A stretch of 64,000 bases of DNA from Acinetobacter sp. ANC 3813 (GCF_002135435.1 NZ_NEGK01000006.1:124001-188000), one strand, 5' to 3'; positions 17,101 through 26,115 are shown, counted from the first letter of the stretch. Numbers and translations: made by a program. Notes: generated by a model from the sequence alone, not told the origin.

Positions 17101-18215
17101 GACATTCCGCCGCCAACTTCTGTCTTAAAGCTACTAAAGCTCACCGTACACCAGTTTTGATTAGGTGAGTTTGCCTTAGTGCATGAGCCATCATAAGGTT
17201 TGTAAATAGTTGTGCCTTGAACTGTCTTGTCACTATTGTTCCATTCAGGCCAATCGCTTGGGCACTGTTTTACAGTTGCACCTAATGCTGAGGTTGTCCC
17301 GCCTCCAGAAGTCGCACAAAGTAAATAAACCTGTTCCGAGCCTTTTTGCTTCAACATATAGCCATCATAAATATAGCCAACTTTACTACTGGATGTTGCA
17401 CTTCCCCCAGTATTTGTACCCATCATATATGCCGCCGCTTCTGCATAAGCATGCGCTGTTGGCGTACCGCTGGCTGCCTTAATTACATCTGGATAGGTTT
17501 GACTGGAAATCTTTAAATTAGTATTAGAGGTTCCATCTTCATTTGTTGATGTATCAATGGATTTAATTGCTGCTAAAGCTTGAGCTATTTTTATACGCTG
17601 CGCTGTTGTCAACGGAGCATTTGGCACAACAATTCTGCCTGAATGACCATCGACTAATTTTGTAGGCACATTACCAATAGTCAACTCTGTTCTAGATGAA
17701 AACTGTCCTAGTCCCATAACTACACTATCAGACAATCCTGTTGTTGGACTTTCTGCCAACAAGGGTAAAATCGCATCCTTGAGGCGAGATAGTCGATCGT
17801 ATTGAGTTACACCGTTACTAGTACATCCGCGAACGTAGTAAGTTATGGTAGTCGTACCAATAGTCACTGATTTTTGGATTGATGTTCTATTAGTTGCAGT
17901 ATCTCTTAAATTATAGGCCCACTCTTTAAAGTTGACTGCCGTGGAGTCCTTGTAATCATTTTTAAATTCTTTTACATCAACTTGTGAACACAAAGAGCTA
18001 TCAACATCACCTGGGCTGCCATAAGTATTATTTTTCGGCAGTACAAGCGAACTAATTCCCATACTTCCTGATGTATCCAGCATTAACAGAATAGACGTCT
18101 TTCCAGTCGTATTTCCTCTATACAGGCTCAAGTCACTCGCAAGGACTGCTGTACTTGTTGGCACCGCCATCACTGGAAGCAAGGCCATCATTATTACAAG
18201 GGTTTTTAATCTCAT
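14106..18215 (-). CDS. pilY1: Type IV pilus tip adhesin/assembly protein PilY1 (ComC-like)
   Basis: A 1369-residue secreted protein. A signal peptide (about residues 1-26) is followed by a von Willebrand A domain with the MIDAS start LDTSGSMG near residue 46. Several Cys and Ser/Thr-rich insertions follow. The C-terminal half holds the PilY1 beta-propeller with the calcium loop DYDADGLADM near residues 1073-1082. PilY1 promotes pilus extension, sits at the tip with the minor pilins, and mediates adhesion and surface sensing; the A. baylyi homologue ComC is required for transformation. It lies between pilX and the two pilE-type genes in one operon with very short gaps. The length is within the family range, with no frame break. 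Confidence 0.95.
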   Translation of the reverse strand: MRLKTLVIMMALLPVMAVPTSTAVLASDLSLYRGNTTGKTSILLMLDTSGSMGISSLVLPKNNTYGSPGDVDSSLCSQVDVKEFKNDYKDSTAVNFKEWAYNLRDTATNRTSIQKSVTIGTTTITYYVRGCTSNGVTQYDRLSRLKDAILPLLAESPTTGLSDSVVMGLGQFSSRTELTIGNVPTKLVDGHSGRIVVPNAPLTTAQRIKIAQALAAIKSIDTSTNEDGTSNTNLKISSQTYPDVIKAASGTPTAHAYAEAAAYMMGTNTGGSATSSSKVGYIYDGYMLKQKGSEQVYLLCATSGGGTTSALGATVKQCPSDWPEWNNSDKTVQGTTIYKPYDGSCTKANSPNQNWCTVSFSSFKTEVGGGMSSLWDAYKKLPVGWRFDGWVKVPTEPLDIEPVVGTVWGYPDSINGLVSYRTNPFSLDGTNDNTVGGFAYSVAESKNGNNYIAGGSTNSCDGNGIYFLTDGAPNSTKDDMARTILNRSLTDTYKFSAKPTGTGVLVSPTLKSDLFAGETGGWEYIGEYAKKVRNRTEESDTQKNPADMNIKTAVVGFGASFAGLTKNTDGTYNCASAPNDDAKNACLWGSKAYGDGGFYYAENSADIKNSIRKFVNDVSVGFTPSSLGAISVPRDPLDQTKSMTEGFFPMIMPMEDSTFRTWTGNLKKYKILGGTLKDSSNNAIYKIENNQQIINSSAKDLWSNAAAGSDHSLINSGGAWNKIPVPSTALAAADSISNVDSERKVYILDGSSLKKVTKTNLATDTTGTDALSGTYTINQRLALLNYMGYKTVFPAATTQTTLTSTEINTLAVNPASPYRFLGGVVHSTPLMLTKEATVSGANAAGTRDEYTVYGSMDGGLHIVDASTGKEQSVFVPPEIISNQYDTLAGKDSKGVGSLSGIAYGVDAPWVADNTFKVQITKSGTTATTKYVANKMNIFGGLRMGGSGLYGLDILNPASPKLLFQIKPTTTNEFQRMAQIWAKPTIAEIRVKGERKKVLIFGGGYDAAAYEQANAANPSSTYGNALYVVEAATGNLIWMSSSDTSGVSTANSHKQTVNSDMNYSVVGQPVVRDYDADGLADMIYFADLGGQVFRVDLNNNNQMSATTNTNIAVRVKTLAKLKDGTFVPRFYDRLSTAVFDDGQNRFVLVTAGSGNRSFPLEAEVGGKNKIYGLIDRDAAANGLEKSSFTSAATILPANLANSGILGKTVTKQISAADIAKMKLTTGNTMLRGWSFELRSVDSGNYARAFEESQLITGDLYVSLYDPKATLTGTVSGCGGGVTGISTTHRICMPYGDCAAYVKTSYQGINGPAFGAVSSTDPRTTMLVGPVAETQEACVGNCPTANTVLTNKNLYTYSQARKIKPVRWFEW

Positions 18216-18240
18216 TTCTCTTCTCCCGATCTTCCAGTGC

Positions 18241-19050
18241 TTAATTTTTTTCTTCAGTTAAGCGGACTACATATTCTGCAACTTGCGTATTCAGCGGCAC
18301 ACCCAGCTGATTTAGGCATTCATGCAAAGTCTCTACCTTAACTTGGCCTGTAGAACTATTTGCACGGTTCTTCAATAGCAAATCATCCATTACACGCCCG
18401 CTCAAACACGTATTCATATCCGATAAAGTGACAGACGGCGCCATAGCAGGAGCAAACGATGTTGCAACCACACGGATACGTTTCGTATCCACATCAGCCT
18501 TTAAATCTGTATTTTTATTGGTCAATTCAAATTTGCGCATTTCCACTGCAGGATCATCTGGATTAACTACAGAAACCTGCGTCACAATCGCTTTACGGCT
18601 GATAGAAAACATCGTCGCTGGATTACAAACCGCATCAATATCCCCTGAAAGGGCCGCGCTCACACCAGTTGCCGCAGTTGCTGACGCCCGTTCAATAATT
18701 CGAAAGTCGCCAAGATTAAAGAACATGTTATTTTTAGCCGCACTGCTTTCTATTTCTGTTGGTTTAAAACAAAACTGCAGCTCCTTACCTTGGTTGCCAT
18801 CTAATAAAACTTGCCCAATTGGTGTACCCGCTAAATTCGTGCTTTCATTGGCATTAAAGTTTTTTTCTAAATGATCCAATGCCACGTCAGAAGTTTGCAT
18901 TAATAAGGTTTGTACCTGAGCATTTGTCGCCAGCTTTAAGCTAAAAATACTGTTGCGGATAGCATACAAACCAACAACTGTGATTAATATCAGTAAAATC
19001 AATACTGTAATAAGGGTTACACCCTGTTGGTGTTTTGAATGATTTATCAT
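18241..19050 (-). CDS. pilX: Minor pilin PilX
   Basis: A 269-residue prepilin-like protein. After a short leader (MINHSKHQQG) comes a hydrophobic helix VTLITVLILLILITVVGLYA that lacks the usual Glu at +5, as is common in PilX/GspK proteins, which sit at the filament tip and need no Glu5 to dock on an earlier subunit. The body carries several Cys (QFCFK, AVCNP, NTCLSG, HECLNQ). It primes pilus assembly together with FimU, PilV, PilW and PilY1. The ATG overlaps the stop of pilW by one base (TAATG), indicating translational coupling. Confidence 0.88.
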   Translation of the reverse strand: MINHSKHQQGVTLITVLILLILITVVGLYAIRNSIFSLKLATNAQVQTLLMQTSDVALDHLEKNFNANESTNLAGTPIGQVLLDGNQGKELQFCFKPTEIESSAAKNNMFFNLGDFRIIERASATAATGVSAALSGDIDAVCNPATMFSISRKAIVTQVSVVNPDDPAVEMRKFELTNKNTDLKADVDTKRIRVVATSFAPAMAPSVTLSDMNTCLSGRVMDDLLLKNRANSSTGQVKVETLHECLNQLGVPLNTQVAEYVVRLTEEKN

Positions 19051-20021
19051 TAGATATCCCCCAATCCACCATTACGGATTGCAATTGTTGTGGTGTAAAC
19101 CTGACGCATGTAACCGTCTTTTGCCGCAGTAATTGTCTGATCTAAAACTTTGAATTCTGTTTTTTCAGCCATTGCGACCTTTTCTGAAGAACGTACAAGC
19201 CAGCCTAAATTCACACCAATTACCGCTGGGCGCGGCAATGTCGTAATTGCTTTATAGTCATTCACACCTAAAGTACGTGTAGTACCATTGGTATTACGAA
19301 CAACCAATTGCACTCGCATATACTCAATATTTTTTGCAATAATTTCGCCAGCATTCGCTGCATAGCTTGTTGTCAGTGTATTTACAGCAACAATAGTTTG
19401 AGACTCATAAGTCTGTGGAACAGTTTCACCATCTGCAATAAACATGCTGGATGAGCAATTCAGATTTGCTTCACTTTTAGTACTATCCTTACTAATGTAA
19501 TAACGCTCAATGACATACCAGCCTTTGGCATAAGTGGTACTGGTTTTTATTGGCCCTCGTACTTTTTTACCATCACATGTGAAAGTATCCATAGGCGCTT
19601 GATACATAATGACCAGCTGATCACTTTTTGGAAAAGTACTAAATGCACTGTCATTATTCACACTTGCTGATACTAAGTTATTACCCGTCAGCAAGGCAGT
19701 TCCAATTTTCAAACCTTTTAAATTACCATCTGCAGGAGGAGTAGCTGAGCTGCTTGTTTGATTGCTTAACACAATACCGCCATACAATGATGCATCATTA
19801 ATAATGCTGGCATTGCCATGGTTTGCTAAACGAATATTTTTCGTGACGTAATTAATCCCAAATAAACCGCTATCCTGCAAAGATGCAGCGGAAGATTGAA
19901 TCCGATAGTTTTGCTGCCCACTGACAAGCATTTGAATTGCCACAGCAACCAATATCAGGCCCAATGTGATTGCAATCATTAACTCAATAAGTGTAAAACC
20001 AGCCTGTTTAAATGTTTTCAT
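19050..20021 (-). CDS. pilW: Minor pilin PilW (ComB-like)
   Basis: A 323-residue minor pilin. The leader MKTFKQAG is followed by [20 protein letters not shown] with Glu at +5, then GQQNYRIQSSAASLQDSGLFGINYVTKNIRLA in the text expected for PilW. The large C-terminal globular domain is beta-rich. I start it at 20021, where the ATG overlaps the pilV stop (TAATG); the open frame extends eight codons further upstream but into pilV. In A. baylyi a PilW-like factor called ComB is encoded at this place. It works in the tip complex that primes pilus extension. Confidence 0.88.
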   Translation of the reverse strand: MKTFKQAGFTLIELMIAITLGLILVAVAIQMLVSGQQNYRIQSSAASLQDSGLFGINYVTKNIRLANHGNASIINDASLYGGIVLSNQTSSSATPPADGNLKGLKIGTALLTGNNLVSASVNNDSAFSTFPKSDQLVIMYQAPMDTFTCDGKKVRGPIKTSTTYAKGWYVIERYYISKDSTKSEANLNCSSSMFIADGETVPQTYESQTIVAVNTLTTSYAANAGEIIAKNIEYMRVQLVVRNTNGTTRTLGVNDYKAITTLPRPAVIGVNLGWLVRSSEKVAMAEKTEFKVLDQTITAAKDGYMRQVYTTTIAIRNGGLGDI

Positions 20022-20530
20022 TAATATGCCTCCAGCACCAAGCAACTAGAATCATCGACATATTTACCATCTGCTTTTAAACATGCATTTTGAACTGCGG
20101 GAGCATCTGGAGTAGCTTTAGCATCAGTAATTGGCTGTGTTTCTCCCCAAGCAGCAATTAAACATAATCGCTCCTGACTAGCCGAAGTATTCAAACAATT
20201 CTTTACGCCAACTTTCATCCCTTTTGATACCGCAACATCACTGTATTGTTTTAAGTCATAAAGCGCCTGATTCGCCGCATTACAGCCGCTATCACAGTTA
20301 GGCAAAGAACTCGGTACAGCTGCCTTATAATCACCTGTCGGATTTAGCCTTACTTTTTCTGCAAGTCCATTCAATAAAATAAGTGCATCAGCCCTTTTAA
20401 TTGATTCTTCTGTCGCTGCAGTTGCTCTGACTTGCAGCGCCGCATAGCCCAAGATTGCGATAGCAAGGATTAACATCGCAACCAAAACCTCCATCAACCC
20501 AACGCCTTTTTGGCTGGAAACACCAATCAT
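20021..20530 (-). CDS. pilV: Minor pilin PilV
   Basis: A 169-residue prepilin with leader MIGVSSQKG followed by VGLMEVLVAMLILAIAILGY; Glu is at +5 and the GLMEVLVA text is typical of PilV/GspI-type pilins. Several Cys (PNCDSGCN, KNCLN, RLCLIA, NACLK, SSCLV) suggest disulfides. The start overlaps the fimU stop by four bases (ATGA), and its end overlaps pilW by one base, so fimU-pilV-pilW-pilX are translationally coupled. It is part of the pilus-priming minor pilin complex. Confidence 0.88.
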   Translation of the reverse strand: MIGVSSQKGVGLMEVLVAMLILAIAILGYAALQVRATAATEESIKRADALILLNGLAEKVRLNPTGDYKAAVPSSLPNCDSGCNAANQALYDLKQYSDVAVSKGMKVGVKNCLNTSASQERLCLIAAWGETQPITDAKATPDAPAVQNACLKADGKYVDDSSCLVLEAY

Positions 20531-21018
20531 GAGCAGACTCCCCCTTGTGTAATTTCAACTGTTCCAGGGATGCCAACCGTTAAAATATATGATCCAGTAG
20601 AAGAGCAAAAAGTGATTGTTTGCGCAGCCGTTAAATTTCCGCGAGGAGAAAATACAAAACTGTCACTCGACGTGCCTTTAACACTTATTTTTTTTTCAAC
20701 ATTTACAATAAAGACACTATCGTTTTTTAATGAAGTCGACATAGTCGTTACATAGTTTGTCAAATTGGCACCGCACCCATCTTGAGTTACAGCAGATGCA
20801 GACTTACTCAGCGAGGTGCATACTACAGTAGATGCGCGATTCAGCAATGCTCTGCTGCGGGCCTCTTTTAAAGTGTCCCGCATATTAAAAGCCGTAGTTT
20901 TAAGATTCTCTTTAATCAATAAATTGCTAAAAGAAGGCGCAGCTAAAGTTACAACAATTGCCAGCACAGCAATCGTCACCATAAGCTCAATTAATGTGAA
21001 TCCATTACCCCTACGCAT
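20527..21018 (-). CDS. fimU: Minor pilin FimU/FimT (GspH type)
   Basis: A 163-residue prepilin: leader MRRGNG, then FTLIELMVTIAVLAIVVTLA with Glu at +5, followed by the GspH-type text FSNLLIKENLKTTAFNMRDTLKEARSRAL. There are three Cys (VVCTSL, QDGCGA, TFCSST) and a final Cys. I use the ATG at 21018 because GGGGAGG lies directly upstream; the open frame running to 21141 passes through the intergenic region and is not expected to be used. It is the first gene of the minor-pilin/pilY1 operon, so the promoter lies between it and ispH. Confidence 0.88.
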   Translation of the reverse strand: MRRGNGFTLIELMVTIAVLAIVVTLAAPSFSNLLIKENLKTTAFNMRDTLKEARSRALLNRASTVVCTSLSKSASAVTQDGCGANLTNYVTTMSTSLKNDSVFIVNVEKKISVKGTSSDSFVFSPRGNLTAAQTITFCSSTGSYILTVGIPGTVEITQGGVCS

Positions 21019-21101
21019 ACTGCCTCCCCAAAACAGACTTTTCCTATTTAAAATAATATCTACAATTCTTACAAAACAAACACAATTAGAGATAAAAGGT
21101 A

Positions 21102-21140
21102 TAAAAAAACAGATAATTGCCAAAAAGCAATTATCTGTCA
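21102..21140 (-). terminator. Terminator after ispH
   Basis: ACAGATAATTGC (21109-21120) and GCAATTATCTGT (21127-21138) form a perfect 12-bp stem, followed on the minus strand by a T-run. It insulates ispH from the fimU operon. Confidence 0.85.
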
Positions 21141-21178
21141 AATTTTTAAAAATATCAGAATGTTAAGCAATCAACACT

Positions 21179-22129
21179 TTATGCCTGAGTTACGGGAATA
21201 CGTAACTCTTTTGGCAAACTGAATGTGATATTTTCTTCACGCCCTGCCAACTCCTGCGGCGCCGCAGCCCCCCAATCCTGTAAACGCTGAATGACTTGCT
21301 TAATTAAAATTTCGGGTGCAGAAGCGCCAGCGGTCACTCCAATTTTTGCATCTTCATTGAACCATACCTGTTCCAGCTGATCTGCATTATCGACCAAATA
21401 CGCATGTTTCCCCATGCGTTCCGCCAATTCTCGCAGACGGTTTGAATTTGATGAGTTTGGCGACCCCACTACCAATACAACATCGCATTGCGCAGCCAAA
21501 TCACGTACAGCATCCTGACGGTTTTGCGTGGCATAGCAAATATCATCTTTGCGCGGGCCCTGAATTAATGGAAACTTCTGGCGCAGCGCATCAATCACTT
21601 TGGCAGTATCATCAATCGATAAAGTGGTTTGCGTAACAAAAGCCACTTGCTCAGGATTATGCACAGTCAGCCCAGCAACATCCTCCTCATCTTCCACCAA
21701 ATAAATAGAGCCGCCGCTTTTGGTGTCATACTGCCCCATTGTGCCTTCTACTTCTGGATGGCCTTCATGGCCAATTAAAATTGCTTCGACACCTTCACGC
21801 GCATATTTAGTCACTTCGATATGCACCTTCGTTACCAAAGGACAAGTCGCATCAAAAACCTTTAACCCGCGGCGTTCAGCTTCCTGCTGCACAGCTTTAG
21901 AAACGCCATGCGCGCTGAAAATCACAATATTGTCATCTGGCACTTCATCCAGCTCATCGACAAAAATCGCGCCGCGCTGACGCAGATCATCCACCACAAA
22001 TTTATTGTGCACCACTTCATGACGCACATAAATCGGGGGATTAAAGCACTCAAGGGCGCGATTCACAATCGCAATAGCACGGTCTACCCCTGCACAAAAA
22101 CCACGTGGATTGGCCAATACAATTTCCAT
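21179..22129 (-). CDS. ispH: 4-hydroxy-3-methylbut-2-enyl diphosphate reductase
   Basis: A 316-residue iron-sulfur enzyme that performs the last step of the MEP isoprenoid pathway, converting HMBPP to IPP and DMAPP. The three cluster cysteines are visible: Cys12 in [12 protein letters not shown], the one in [11 protein letters not shown], and the one in [14 protein letters not shown]. The conserved HGV (SAHGVSKAV), [13 protein letters not shown] and NSSNSNRL segments are also present. Length is normal. It is transcribed divergently from gmk and ends at a strong terminator before the minor-pilin operon. Confidence 0.97.
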   Translation of the reverse strand: MEIVLANPRGFCAGVDRAIAIVNRALECFNPPIYVRHEVVHNKFVVDDLRQRGAIFVDELDEVPDDNIVIFSAHGVSKAVQQEAERRGLKVFDATCPLVTKVHIEVTKYAREGVEAILIGHEGHPEVEGTMGQYDTKSGGSIYLVEDEEDVAGLTVHNPEQVAFVTQTTLSIDDTAKVIDALRQKFPLIQGPRKDDICYATQNRQDAVRDLAAQCDVVLVVGSPNSSNSNRLRELAERMGKHAYLVDNADQLEQVWFNEDAKIGVTAGASAPEILIKQVIQRLQDWGAAAPQELAGREENITFSLPKELRIPVTQA

Positions 22130-22263
22130 AGCGCCCTCGGAATATTCATGGAAAACAGCAGACGATTTAAAATAAATGCCACAAAAAAGACACTTGGCTA
22201 TTTTGTTTGCGGGTCGTCTGCTCTAAAATAGAGAAGATATTTTATCATATCAGGAAAAATATC

Positions 22264-22890
22264 ATGTCGGGTCTCTTGTTTGTCGTTTCTGCAGCATCAG
22301 GAACAGGCAAAACATCACTTGTTAAAGCCCTACTTGAACGTGTTAACAATTTACATGTTTCTGTTTCCCATACGACTCGCGGCCAGCGGCCTGGCGAACT
22401 CGACGGCGTTCACTATCATTTTTCCCCAAAAGAAGACTTTCTGGCTTTGGTCCAAGAAGGCGGTTTTATTGAATACGCAGAAGTTTTCGGCAACTATTAC
22501 GGCACTGCGCAGCGTACGGTAAAAGAACAGCTGGCCAAAGGTCATGATGTGCTGCTAGAAATTGACTGGCAAGGCGCACAGCAAGTCCGCAAACTTTTTC
22601 CTGAATCAAAACAAATTTTCATTTTACCGCCAAGCCAGTTTGACTTACGTCAACGCCTGTCTAACCGCGGTACAGATACCGTAGAGGTCATTGAACACCG
22701 CCTAAGCTGCGCTGTTGAAGACATGCAGCAGTATGTGAATTTTGATTTTGTGATTATCAATGATGACTTCAATAAAGCGCTGCATGACCTTGAAGCGGTG
22801 ATTATTGCCAACCGCCTCGTGCTGAAACAGCAAGCTGATCGCCATCAGGATTTGATCCAGAAATTAATTACCCCGACCAATGTTTTGTGA
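22264..22890 (+). CDS. gmk: Guanylate kinase
   Basis: A 208-residue enzyme that phosphorylates GMP to GDP with ATP. The P-loop SGTGKTSL is at residues 12-19, the GMP-binding text SHTTRGQRPGELDGVHYHF follows, and the lid/catalytic region RLSNRGTD lies near residue 140. I start at 22264 (MSGLLFVVSAASG), which gives the usual N terminus; the open frame begins at 22207 but the first 19 codons are not GMK-like. It is followed by rpoZ after 76 bases and then spoT, the common gmk-rpoZ-spoT order that groups GTP and ppGpp metabolism. Confidence 0.96.
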   Translation: MSGLLFVVSAASGTGKTSLVKALLERVNNLHVSVSHTTRGQRPGELDGVHYHFSPKEDFLALVQEGGFIEYAEVFGNYYGTAQRTVKEQLAKGHDVLLEIDWQGAQQVRKLFPESKQIFILPPSQFDLRQRLSNRGTDTVEVIEHRLSCAVEDMQQYVNFDFVIINDDFNKALHDLEAVIIANRLVLKQQADRHQDLIQKLITPTNVL

Positions 22891-22966
22891 TTAAAACTTG
22901 AGTCTGCAGGCAAAGCCTTTTATACTGTGCAGTCTGTTAAAATTTACTATTCAAACGAGAATTCTT

Positions 22967-23248
22967 ATGGCACGCGTAACCGTTGAAGATTGTTTAGACC
23001 ATGTAGACAACCGCTTTGAGCTTGTACTAGTGGCAAGCAAACGCGCGCGTCAATTGGCACGTCAAGGCATTGAACCAACTGTAGAGTGGGACAATGACAA
23101 GCCTACAGTGGTTGCATTGCGTGAAATTGCTGAAGGTCATGTATCTAAAGATATCTTAAAGCAGCGCGATCAAGACTACCAAACTTCTAGCTTAGATCTT
23201 GCTCTTTCTGCAAACAATTTGAACTTAGACGGTTTCTCTTTTCAATAA
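22967..23248 (+). CDS. rpoZ: RNA polymerase omega subunit
   Basis: A 93-residue subunit that helps RNA polymerase assembly by clamping beta-prime; in proteobacteria it also forms part of a ppGpp site. It begins [20 protein letters not shown] and continues [12 protein letters not shown], the standard omega text. The start at 22967 gives the family N terminus; the longer frame from 22898 is not needed. A terminator follows 14 bases after the stop, so spoT has its own promoter. Confidence 0.97.
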   Translation: MARVTVEDCLDHVDNRFELVLVASKRARQLARQGIEPTVEWDNDKPTVVALREIAEGHVSKDILKQRDQDYQTSSLDLALSANNLNLDGFSFQ

Positions 23249-23261
23249 TTGAAACCGCAAT

Positions 23262-23294
23262 AAAAAGCCTAGTTTTAAGACTAGGCTTTTTTAT
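23262..23294 (+). terminator. Terminator after rpoZ
   Basis: AAAAAGCCTAG and CTAGGCTTTTTT pair around a TTTTAAGA-type loop and end in T-run. Confidence 0.9.
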
Positions 23295-23464
23295 TGCCCA
23301 GACTATTATTTTTATGTCAAAAAAGTTATAAAGTAGAGCAGAATCTGGTTTTCTTACTAATTTTTTTTCACTTTTTTAAATGAAAAATTTGACAAGTCAT
23401 GCAATATGCATTTCATTAGAGGATTACCCGTTTAATTTGTAATTCCAGCAGTAAAAGGTGTTCT

Positions 23465-25570
23465 ATGCCAGGCCCAGAGGTCAGTCAAGCCAAGCAGCAG
23501 CTCAAAATTATTATCGACGCTTATCTAACCGAAAGCGATGTTGAACGTGTGCTTGACGCTTGTGACTATGCCGATGTCGCGCATGACGGCATTACCCGTA
23601 AAAGCGGTGAACCCTACATTTTGCATCCGATTGCAGTCAGCTGCATTTTGGCGCATATGCGCTTGGACGCAGAAACGCTCATGGCAGCCCTGCTGCATGA
23701 TGTCATTGAAGATACCGAATTCAGTAAAGAAGATATTAGCGATAAATTTGGCAAAACAGTTGCGGAGCTGGTGGATGGCGTAACCAAACTCAGCCACTCC
23801 AGTGATAAAGAATATAATAAAGCCGCATCCTTCCGAAAAATCCTGCAGGCGACTCTACAGGACCCGCGTGTCATTATTATTAAATTAGCCGACCGCTACC
23901 ACAATATGACGACACTGGATGCGCTGCGCCCAGACAAACGCGCCCGCATCGCTCAGGAAACTTTTGAAATTTTTGTCCCTATGGCGCGCTTAGTCGGCAT
24001 GAATGAAATGGGCGACAACCTTGAGCATCTGTGCTATCAAAATCTTGATTTAGACATGTATAACAATGTTCAAGATGCACTCAAGCAAACCAAGCCTAAA
24101 CGCTGTGAATATCAAACCAAGTGGGAAAACAACCTCACTGCCCTGCTGCAAGAAAATAAAATCGCCGGCCGCATCAAAAAGAAAGACAACAATATTGAAC
24201 TGCTGCGCCACTTCGTAAAAAACAATATCGACCTGCAAGAACTCACACACAGCCACGCCTTTGAAATTATTCTGCAGAGCATTGCCGACTGTGACCGCCT
24301 TGCGGATATTCTGAGTGGCAGCTTCCAAATACAGCATTATGAAGATCATATCCGCCGGCCTCTGCCGGGCGGCAATCAATCTCTGATGATGCGCTTAAAA
24401 GGTGAAAAAACCACACTGTCGCTGACCATCCAGACCGAATTAATGCGCAAAGCTGCGCGCTTTGGGGTGGTCTTGGGCGAAAATGCGCCTCAAGCCTGCC
24501 GCTCCGCCATTCAAGCTTCCATGCAGAATTTAAACGTATTGATTGACGGCGAATGCGCCAAAACCACGTTTAATGAATTGCTGGATTATCTGCATCAAGA
24601 AAAAATTTGGGTCTACACCCCGCACGGGCATTTACACGAACTGCCGCAGGGCGCAACAGCTGTAGATTTTGCCTATTCCGCCAGTTTATTTTTAGGCAAC
24701 CATGCCGTTGGCGCAAAAATTAATGGCGAAACAAAACCCTTGTCCACACCACTTCAAAGCGGGCAAGTCATCGAAATCATCACCGATGTTCTGGCAACTC
24801 CAAATCCAGACTGGCTCAGCTTCATCAATACGCAAAAAGCGCGGCGCGCACTGCAGAACATCCTGCGCGAACAGGATATCGATGAACAGCGTCTTGTCGG
24901 CCAGCAAGCCCTAAACCGCGCGTTAAAGCTCTTTAACCGATCTGTGAAGGATCTAACCCCAGCGCATTGGCAAACAGTCTTAGAATGGCGCCATATCAAC
25001 TCTGCGAACAATCTATATGAACAGATTGCTGTGGGTGATTTACTGCCGCAACTGGTAGCCAATCACTTATTCGCTCAAGATGCGCCGCAGGAAGCTGTGC
25101 AGTCGGATCGATTGATTCAGGGTACTGAAGGTGTCGATGTAAAATATGCGCACTGCTGCAATCCTGTGTTGGGAGATGCCATCCAAGGCCACTTATCACG
25201 CCGCGGTTTAATCGTACACCGTTCTCGCTGCCATAACCTTTTGCACGAACAGCATTTGCATCCCGAAAACATCATGCCCCTACATTGGAATGATGAAGAT
25301 ACGGATGAAATCAGTTTCAGCGCTTACCTCTGCCTGAATCTCAGCCTGAATGATGAACAGGTATCTGAGCTGATCTATCAATGCCGTAAAGAGAAAGTCG
25401 GCGTTGAGTCCGTGCGCTCGCATGAGAACAAAACTTATGTCAGCATCGTGGTACATAACCGCAAACAGATTGCAGAAGTGATCCGCAATCTGCGCATGCA
25501 CTTCGGCTTCCCGCGCATTACCCGCCTTGCTCAGCCGCTGAATACCGCTGAAGCGCCTATTGCCAGTTAA
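23465..25570 (+). CDS. spoT: SpoT, (p)ppGpp hydrolase with degenerate synthetase domain
   Basis: A 701-residue RelA/SpoT-family protein controlling the alarmone (p)ppGpp. The N-terminal HD hydrolase domain is intact: His54, HD pair His78-Asp79 in LLHDVIEDT, and Asp143 in KLADRYHNM. The synthetase domain that follows (about 200-340) does not show the conserved ATP/GTP-binding motifs; where YQSLHTTV and EIQIRT are usual I read GGNQSLMMRLKGEKT and LTIQTELMRKAARFG. TGS (about 380-440), a Cys/His-containing segment (AHCCNP to RCHN) and the C-terminal ACT domain are present. Loss of synthetase function is reported for Moraxellaceae SpoT, so this protein is most likely hydrolase-only. It follows gmk-rpoZ but has its own upstream region. 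Confidence 0.95.
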   Translation: MPGPEVSQAKQQLKIIIDAYLTESDVERVLDACDYADVAHDGITRKSGEPYILHPIAVSCILAHMRLDAETLMAALLHDVIEDTEFSKEDISDKFGKTVAELVDGVTKLSHSSDKEYNKAASFRKILQATLQDPRVIIIKLADRYHNMTTLDALRPDKRARIAQETFEIFVPMARLVGMNEMGDNLEHLCYQNLDLDMYNNVQDALKQTKPKRCEYQTKWENNLTALLQENKIAGRIKKKDNNIELLRHFVKNNIDLQELTHSHAFEIILQSIADCDRLADILSGSFQIQHYEDHIRRPLPGGNQSLMMRLKGEKTTLSLTIQTELMRKAARFGVVLGENAPQACRSAIQASMQNLNVLIDGECAKTTFNELLDYLHQEKIWVYTPHGHLHELPQGATAVDFAYSASLFLGNHAVGAKINGETKPLSTPLQSGQVIEIITDVLATPNPDWLSFINTQKARRALQNILREQDIDEQRLVGQQALNRALKLFNRSVKDLTPAHWQTVLEWRHINSANNLYEQIAVGDLLPQLVANHLFAQDAPQEAVQSDRLIQGTEGVDVKYAHCCNPVLGDAIQGHLSRRGLIVHRSRCHNLLHEQHLHPENIMPLHWNDEDTDEISFSAYLCLNLSLNDEQVSELIYQCRKEKVGVESVRSHENKTYVSIVVHNRKQIAEVIRNLRMHFGFPRITRLAQPLNTAEAPIAS

Positions 25571-25641
25571 TTATTTCGATAAAACATACCGGATGTCCTG
25601 AGATCAGGTATGATATTGAAATAAGATAAAAGGAGAAATCA

Positions 25642-26025
25642 ATGCCACGTCAAGTGATCCACACTGAAAATGCGCCAGCTGCAATCGGTACATATTCTCA
25701 AGCAATTTTAGTTGGCAATACACTGTATCTTTCAGGCCAAATTGGTTTAGACCCATACAGCATGGAACTTGTTGAAGGTATTGAAGCTCAAATCCGCCGT
25801 GTTTTTGATAATTTAAAAGCTGTTTGTGAAGCTGCAGGCGGCACATTGGCAGATATCGCAAAACTCAATATTTTCCTCACAGATTTATCGAACTTTCAGC
25901 TTGTTAACCAAATTATGGGCGAATATTTTGCCCAGCCATACCCTGCTCGCGCAGCATTAGGGGTTGCCAGCCTGCCAAAAGGCGCTTTGGTTGAAATGGA
26001 TGGCATTGTCATTATTAATCAATAA
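25642..26025 (+). CDS. ridA: RidA-family enamine/imine deaminase
   Basis: A 127-residue trimeric YjgF/YER057c/UK114-family protein that hydrolyses reactive 2-aminoacrylate and related enamines released by PLP enzymes such as threonine dehydratase. The sequence contains the family text [25 protein letters not shown] and [22 protein letters not shown], including the conserved Arg of PARAA. An AAAAGGAG ribosome binding site precedes the ATG. It follows spoT by 71 bases, the common spoT-ridA order, and ends at its own terminator. Confidence 0.95.
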   Translation: MPRQVIHTENAPAAIGTYSQAILVGNTLYLSGQIGLDPYSMELVEGIEAQIRRVFDNLKAVCEAAGGTLADIAKLNIFLTDLSNFQLVNQIMGEYFAQPYPARAALGVASLPKGALVEMDGIVIINQ

Positions 26026-26043
26026 TTTATAGAACTTCATTAA

Positions 26044-26071
26044 GCACCGTCGATTAGACGGTGTTTTTTTA
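26044..26071 (+). terminator. Terminator after ridA
   Basis: CACCGTC and GACGGTG pair around GATTA and are followed by seven T. Confidence 0.85.
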
Positions 26072-26115
26072 TTCAATATTCCAATTATAATTAAAGCTAA
26101 TTTAAATGATTTTTA

